A DNA stretch of 64,000 nt, taken from assembly GCF_000619805.1 (NCBI RefSeq), contig NZ_JHUV01000008.1, forward strand, positions 186,001-250,000, read 5' to 3'. This stretch comes from Sulfurihydrogenibium subterraneum DSM 15120. GTDB taxonomy: Bacteria > Aquificota > Aquificia > Aquificales > Hydrogenothermaceae. Positions 60,130 to 64,000 of the stretch are shown piece after piece; positions within the stretch are counted from its first letter, which is position 1, and each line of letters begins with the position of its first letter. A model generated the notes under the pieces. The model was not told the origin of the DNA. It saw only the letters and a list, made by a program, of their open reading frames with translations, and ran no database searches. A program made the translations under genes and the position numbers.

Positions 60130-61131
60130 ATGAAAAAGATAGGTGTAATTTTACTCAATATGGGTGGTCCTGATAGCTTAGATGCTATACAGCCATTCTT
60201 ATACAATCTATTTTCCGACCACGACATTATACAGATACCAAAACCAATACAAAAACCAGTTGCTTTTTTAATATCAAAGATAAGGTCAAAAAAGACAAAA
60301 AAATACTATGAAATAATAGGAGGAAAATCTCCTCAAAAGGAACAAACCTTACAGCAAGCTTCAGCTTTACAGGAAGCTCTTGGAGAAGATTACAAGGTAG
60401 TTGTTGCAATGAGATATTGGCATCCGTTTACACACGAAGCATTGGAAGAATTATTTAAGTATGATTTAGAGAAAATGATACTGCTACCTCTATACCCTCA
60501 ATACAGCAGGACAACCACTGGTTCATCTTTTAATGAGTTTGACAGACAGATAAAAAAGTATATAAAAGCAGGAAAATACACCGTCTTATCAACATTAAAA
60601 GGTGTAAAAAACTCTTACTACTACCCTTCAAACATTCCCATCAAAAAAATTAACTGTTATTACAACAATCCAGAATATATAAATGCTATGGTAGAAAATA
60701 TAAAAGAAAATCTGCCAAAAGATTATCAAAAATATTACTTTCTATTTAGTGCCCACAGCCTTCCAGAAAAGATAATTTTAGATGGAGACCCATACAAACA
60801 TCAGACAGAAGAAACTGTAAAGCTGATAATGGAAAACTTTAAAGGGGTTAGCTACTCTCTGGCGTATCAGTCTAAAGTTGGACCAGTAAAGTGGTTAGAG
60901 CCTTTTACAGACCAAGAAATAGAAAGGTTAGCAAAAGAAGGAGTAAAAAATTTAGTTGTAATACCTGTAAGCTTTGTTTCCGAACATTCTGAAACGCTGT
61001 ATGAACTTGATTATCAGTACGGCAACCTTGCCAAAGAATTAGGCATAGAAAACTATATAAGAATTCCAACCCTAAAAACCCACCCTAAATTTATACAAAC
61101 ATTAAAAAATTTAGTTTTACAGTGTGGTTAA
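60130..61131 (+). CDS. hemH: ferrochelatase
   Basis: 333 residues. It inserts iron into a porphyrin for heme, needed for the cytochromes and protoglobin here. Blocks: VILLNMGGPDSLDAIQPFLYNLF, in short LLNMGGPDS, YPQYSRTTTGSSF, and the catalytic His in FSAHSLPEKI, with GPVKWLEPFTDQ and PVSFVSEHSETLYELD, in short FVSEHSETLYE. Start at 60130 after AAGAGG. Complete. Confidence 0.95.
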   Translation: MKKIGVILLNMGGPDSLDAIQPFLYNLFSDHDIIQIPKPIQKPVAFLISKIRSKKTKKYYEIIGGKSPQKEQTLQQASALQEALGEDYKVVVAMRYWHPFTHEALEELFKYDLEKMILLPLYPQYSRTTTGSSFNEFDRQIKKYIKAGKYTVLSTLKGVKNSYYYPSNIPIKKINCYYNNPEYINAMVENIKENLPKDYQKYYFLFSAHSLPEKIILDGDPYKHQTEETVKLIMENFKGVSYSLAYQSKVGPVKWLEPFTDQEIERLAKEGVKNLVVIPVSFVSEHSETLYELDYQYGNLAKELGIENYIRIPTLKTHPKFIQTLKNLVLQCG

Positions 61132-61277
61132 AAACTAAATATTAAACTAATACGATGTTATAAAAGTTTATAAATAGTATTTTTAGTAAATTATGAAAAA
61201 CAAGTGCAAGTTCTTAAAAATTTTAATATAATATTTATTCATTAAAATGAAAAAATGAACTATGGGAGGTTAAAAAA

Positions 61278-61655
61278 ATGTTAAAAGGATTCAAAGAGTT
61301 CATTATGCGTGGGAATGTTCTGGACTTGGCAGTAGCAGTAATTATAGGTGCAGCTTTCAACAAAATTGTTGAATCGATGGTTGCAGACGTTTTAACTCCA
61401 TTAATAGGAGCTTTATTTGGAGCTCCAGACTTTTCAGCAATCAAATTAGGACCGATAGCGTTAGGTAAATTCATCAACGCAGTAGTTAACTTTCTAATCG
61501 TAGCAGGAGCAATATACTTCTTTGTAGTAGTTCCTATGAATGCTATTAAACAAAGAAGAGAGAAAGAACAAGAACAAACACCTCCTCCACCACCTGAGCC
61601 ATCAGAAGAAGTAAAGCTTTTAAGAGAAATATTAGAAGAATTAAGAAAGAAATAA
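61278..61655 (+). CDS. mscL: large-conductance mechanosensitive channel
   Basis: 125 residues. [29 protein letters not shown], in short [17 protein letters not shown], is the MscL signature. Two membrane helices and a Pro-rich/charged C-terminal bundle ([10 protein letters not shown]) follow. It opens on membrane tension to release solutes. GGGAGG precedes the ATG. The 146-base gap upstream contains a TATAAT-like AT stretch but no strong promoter that I can fix. A terminator follows. Confidence 0.96.
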   Translation: MLKGFKEFIMRGNVLDLAVAVIIGAAFNKIVESMVADVLTPLIGALFGAPDFSAIKLGPIALGKFINAVVNFLIVAGAIYFFVVVPMNAIKQRREKEQEQTPPPPPEPSEEVKLLREILEELRKK

Positions 61656-61688
61656 AAAGGAATAATATATCCAAGTTTTTTTATACAG

Positions 61689-61716
61689 GTTGTTACCCAC
61701 TAAAACGGGTAGCAAC
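61689..61716 (+). terminator. intrinsic terminator after mscL
   Basis: Arms GTTGTTACCC and GGGTAGCAAC (one G-U pair) with an 8-base loop, followed by TTTATTTTTT. It lies 33 bases after the stop. Confidence 0.85.
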
Positions 61717-61743
61717 TTTATTTTTTAATCCTTAGTTCTTTAT

Positions 61744-63717
61744 CTAAAAACTACTTGGGTTTATTTCTATTATTACCCTAACATTTGACTTATTAAGTGT
61801 TTTTTCATAAAAATCTTTAAATACTTTTTTATCCTCTTCAGTTTTGTACTCAAATACGTACATAAGATAATTGTCTAAAACTACTTTTTTGATAATTTTT
61901 AACCCTTTAAAAAACTCTTCTACATAATTAGAAAATAATGAGCTTTTTAAATTTTTTGTAAATATTTCTAATTTTATAGTTTTTATAAACGGAGGAAGAT
62001 TCAGTTTTTTTCTTTTCCTCAACTCCCAAGTCAAAAATTTATAAATATCAAAGTTAAAATTCTTTATTTCCTTCTCTTGATTTGTAATTATAACGTAATT
62101 TTTTTCACAAACTGTTATAGGAAGCATTACTTTTTTGAAAAATTCATATTCTGACCTAAAATCTGGAAAATCTAATACAAAATCTGGGTAAACATTTATA
62201 ACTGTCTCAAACTTTCCTATCGTTAAAGTTTTCAGTTCTAAACTGCTGATTACCTTAAACTTATTCCATAAGTTAGCTGGAAGAGATTTTTTTAAATAAA
62301 GTTCTACTTTTTCTTTTCCAAATCCTGTTTCTGTAGTCTTAAAATCACACTCAGGACATAAAGAAAAATACTCATACCTTGCTTTACATCTGCCACATTC
62401 TAAGTATTTCTTTCCATCTTTTAGATGAACATTTAGGTGATAACCACATTTTTGACAAACAGCTTGCCAGCCACATCTTTCACATACAAGTAAACTTGAA
62501 TAGTAGCTTTTATTTGCCACAATTAGACAGCTTCTGCTTTTTGTAATAAAGTCTTTTATTATGTATAAATCGTTATTTATATTTTTATGAGGTATAGTTT
62601 GAATATTAAGTGGATTTATTTGGGGTTTCTTATTTAAATGTAAAATCTGCTTTTTTTGTAAAGATAAAAAGCTTTCTATTGATGGAGTAGAAGATGCAAA
62701 TATAATTGGAATTTTTTTCTCTTTATTAATATAATAGGCAACTCTTTTGATGTCTATTTTAGGCGTTCTTTTGGTTTTGTAGACTTTTGACTCTTCCTCC
62801 TCTATGATTAAGACTTTCAAGTTTTTTACAGGTACAAGTGCAGATGAAACGGTTCCTATAAGAATAACATTTTCTTCCATAGCTCTTTTCCATATCTGCC
62901 ACTGGATAGAAGGAGAGATTGAGTCATTATAAACAAAAACATTCTTAAAACTCTTAAAAAGAACTTTATAATAAATATTACAAAGCTCAACAGAAGGAAG
63001 TATTATATGAATACTACCATTTTTTATTTTATGTGCCAGCTGTAAATAGTAGTTCAACCTTTTTTCTGGATAGAATTCATCAAAAAGATAGATTTTGTCT
63101 TTTAGTATGTTAATCCCATCATAAACTTCTTTGTATTCAGAAAAGACAAAAGAATCTTTTACTATACTCAAACCTTCTTTTACTTCAATATATCCTTTAT
63201 CCATCAAAGATTTTATAGTTTTTTTATCAAATCCTAACTCTCTAAGTTCTTCATAGGTTAGATAGTCATTTTCAGAGAGTAATTCTAACAACTCTTTTTG
63301 TTTTAAACTTAATTTTTTTACTTCAAAATCTTCTTTTAAGAAAAAAACTTTTCCGATAAAAGGGTCTTTTATATTTTTTTCTCTTATTTTATTTGGTACA
63401 AAATAATCAACTGTTAAACCTATCGGTGAAATATAGAATTGTGAGATATCTTTTATTATGTTTATCTCTTTTTCTGTAAAAACTTTATCTTCTACAGAGA
63501 AAACATTTTTTATTTGAGGTAAATCAGAGCGACTTTTTACATCTAAAATTATTCCGTAATGTTTTTTTGATTTAAAAGGGACTTTTACTTTTCTGCCTAT
63601 AAGGTCTGTTTTATTTAAGTGTAAAGGTATTTTGTAAATAAAAGCATTAAAAATAGGGACTGGGACTGCAACTTCTACAAAAATTTCTTCCAAGATTTCT
63701 CTACTGAATCTCTTCAA
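61744..63717 (-). CDS. priA: degenerate primosomal protein PriA (ATPase motifs lost)
   Basis: 657 residues. The N-terminal DNA-binding domain, the [22 protein letters not shown] stretch (E306-E309 at the DEEH site), the SSTPSIES motif, and eight zinc cysteines (412, 415, 421, 424, 441, 444, 454, 457) align with PriA. However, the Walker A GSGKT is absent (residues about 209-220 read [11 protein letters not shown]), the DEEH is EEEE, and the late GTQM and GRAGR helicase motifs are not seen. It should bind forks without unwinding. Overlaps hslV by 17 bases. Confidence 0.85.
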   Translation of the reverse strand: MKRFSREILEEIFVEVAVPVPIFNAFIYKIPLHLNKTDLIGRKVKVPFKSKKHYGIILDVKSRSDLPQIKNVFSVEDKVFTEKEINIIKDISQFYISPIGLTVDYFVPNKIREKNIKDPFIGKVFFLKEDFEVKKLSLKQKELLELLSENDYLTYEELRELGFDKKTIKSLMDKGYIEVKEGLSIVKDSFVFSEYKEVYDGINILKDKIYLFDEFYPEKRLNYYLQLAHKIKNGSIHIILPSVELCNIYYKVLFKSFKNVFVYNDSISPSIQWQIWKRAMEENVILIGTVSSALVPVKNLKVLIIEEEESKVYKTKRTPKIDIKRVAYYINKEKKIPIIFASSTPSIESFLSLQKKQILHLNKKPQINPLNIQTIPHKNINNDLYIIKDFITKSRSCLIVANKSYYSSLLVCERCGWQAVCQKCGYHLNVHLKDGKKYLECGRCKARYEYFSLCPECDFKTTETGFGKEKVELYLKKSLPANLWNKFKVISSLELKTLTIGKFETVINVYPDFVLDFPDFRSEYEFFKKVMLPITVCEKNYVIITNQEKEIKNFNFDIYKFLTWELRKRKKLNLPPFIKTIKLEIFTKNLKSSLFSNYVEEFFKGLKIIKKVVLDNYLMYVFEYKTEEDKKVFKDFYEKTLNKSNVRVIIEINPSSF

Positions 63718-64000
63718 TAATAAAGTTTGTGTTTGTGTATATACAGATTTCTCCAGCTATCTTCATAGCTTCTTCTACTATCTTCCTTGCGTCTAAATCT
63801 GTATTTCTATACAGTGCAAGTGCTGCAGACCTTGCATAATCTCCTCCAGACCCAATAGCCAAAACTGGTTCATCTGGCTCTATAATGTCTCCGTTTCCTG
63901 ATAAAAGCAGTATATTTTCTTTGTCAGCTGCAATCATAACAGCTTCTAACCTTCGTAAGTATTTATCAAGTCTCCAATCCTTTGCAAGTTCTACAGAAGC
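63701..64000 (-). CDS. hslV: ATP-dependent protease subunit HslV (5' end cut)
   Basis: The frame runs on past the window edge. The visible 99 residues include [42 protein letters not shown], in short SGNGDIIEP and [16 protein letters not shown], and [12 protein letters not shown] at the end, all diagnostic of HslV (ClpQ). The N-terminal Thr lies outside. With HslU it forms a proteasome-like peptidase. The stop lies inside the start of priA, which it overlaps. Confidence 0.93.
   Translation of the reverse strand, partial: ASVELAKDWRLDKYLRRLEAVMIAADKENILLLSGNGDIIEPDEPVLAIGSGGDYARSAALALYRNTDLDARKIVEEAMKIAGEICIYTNTNFIIEEIQ

Noticed and set aside
61194-61232. ATG-initiated frame upstream of mscL (MKNKCKFLKILI)
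   Set aside because: Only 12 codons, with no ribosome site and no recognisable feature.
1-64000. tRNA, rRNA, CRISPR arrays, insertion sequences, riboswitches upstream of metH
   Set aside because: I looked through the gaps between genes and found no cloverleaf, direct-repeat array, transposase with terminal repeats or recognisable riboswitch core. This was by eye only; a covariance-model search would be decisive.

Overview
The window looks like a chromosomal segment of a thermophilic, chemolithoautotrophic member of the Aquificota, most likely the Hydrogenothermaceae (Sulfurihydrogenibium-like). This is inferred from gene content and strongly AT-rich composition, not from a marker gene. The diagnostic content is a dense block of reductive TCA cycle genes (two 2-oxoacid:ferredoxin oxidoreductases, succinyl-CoA synthetase, two-subunit class I fumarase, malate dehydrogenase), a separate fumarate reductase-type iron-sulfur subunit, and a clade II-type nitrous oxide reductase cluster. 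Genes are tightly packed, with many 1-50 nt overlaps. No intergenic stretch exceeds 300 bases, and I saw no tRNA, rRNA, CRISPR array, IS element or prophage.

Layout. 1-2690: heavy-metal-type RND efflux genes (adaptor cut by the window edge, TolC-like protein, two small proteins), minus strand. 2780-10705: plus-strand run with a protoglobin-PsiE fusion, cysS, a UbiE-like methyltransferase, argD, an Rpn-type nuclease gene, rnr and a thioredoxin-like protein. 10708-15862: type IV pilus operon pilM-N-O-P-Q plus a lipoprotein. 15968-26289: ppsA, glyS, glyQ, a radical SAM gene, metH and yjbQ. 26370-31732: an overlapping operon of a DUF4398-like protein, an OmpA protein, a DUF2227 protein, a site-2 protease, a response regulator and a histidine kinase, followed by two tiny exported proteins. 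31875-34370: the RelA/SpoT homologue and a small membrane protein. 34374-46288: the reductive TCA block in three transcription units (por, kor and mdh-fum-suc), with two Uma2/DUF820 nuclease-like genes inside the last unit. 46443-56376: the nitrous oxide cluster (copper receptor, nosY, nosF, nosD, nosL, nosB, nosZ, cytochrome c, a second nosL-like gene and a Crp/Fnr regulator). 56450-64000: frdB, a permease, a 32-residue membrane peptide, a DhnA-type aldolase, LapA-like and HIT proteins, hemH, mscL, a degenerate priA and hslV (cut by the edge).

The regulatory DNA is the most interesting part. All three reductive TCA promoters carry the same palindrome (two arms of the type TAWAAC / GTTWTA around a 3-base spacer), lying on or next to recognisable -35/-10 elements. 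This predicts one unknown repressor for the cycle. Separately, the three nos transcription units each have a TTGAT/TTGAC-N4-ATCAA box exactly 22 bases before a -10-like hexamer. That is the geometry of class II Fnr/Dnr activation, and the Crp/Fnr gene in the cluster is the obvious candidate activator. The same geometry with a weaker box precedes the crp gene itself, which appears to be leaderless.

Other points worth checking are a PriA that has lost its ATPase motifs, an FrdB with an extra cluster cysteine, a lipoprotein-type NosZ, and nuclease-fold genes inserted within core metabolic operons.
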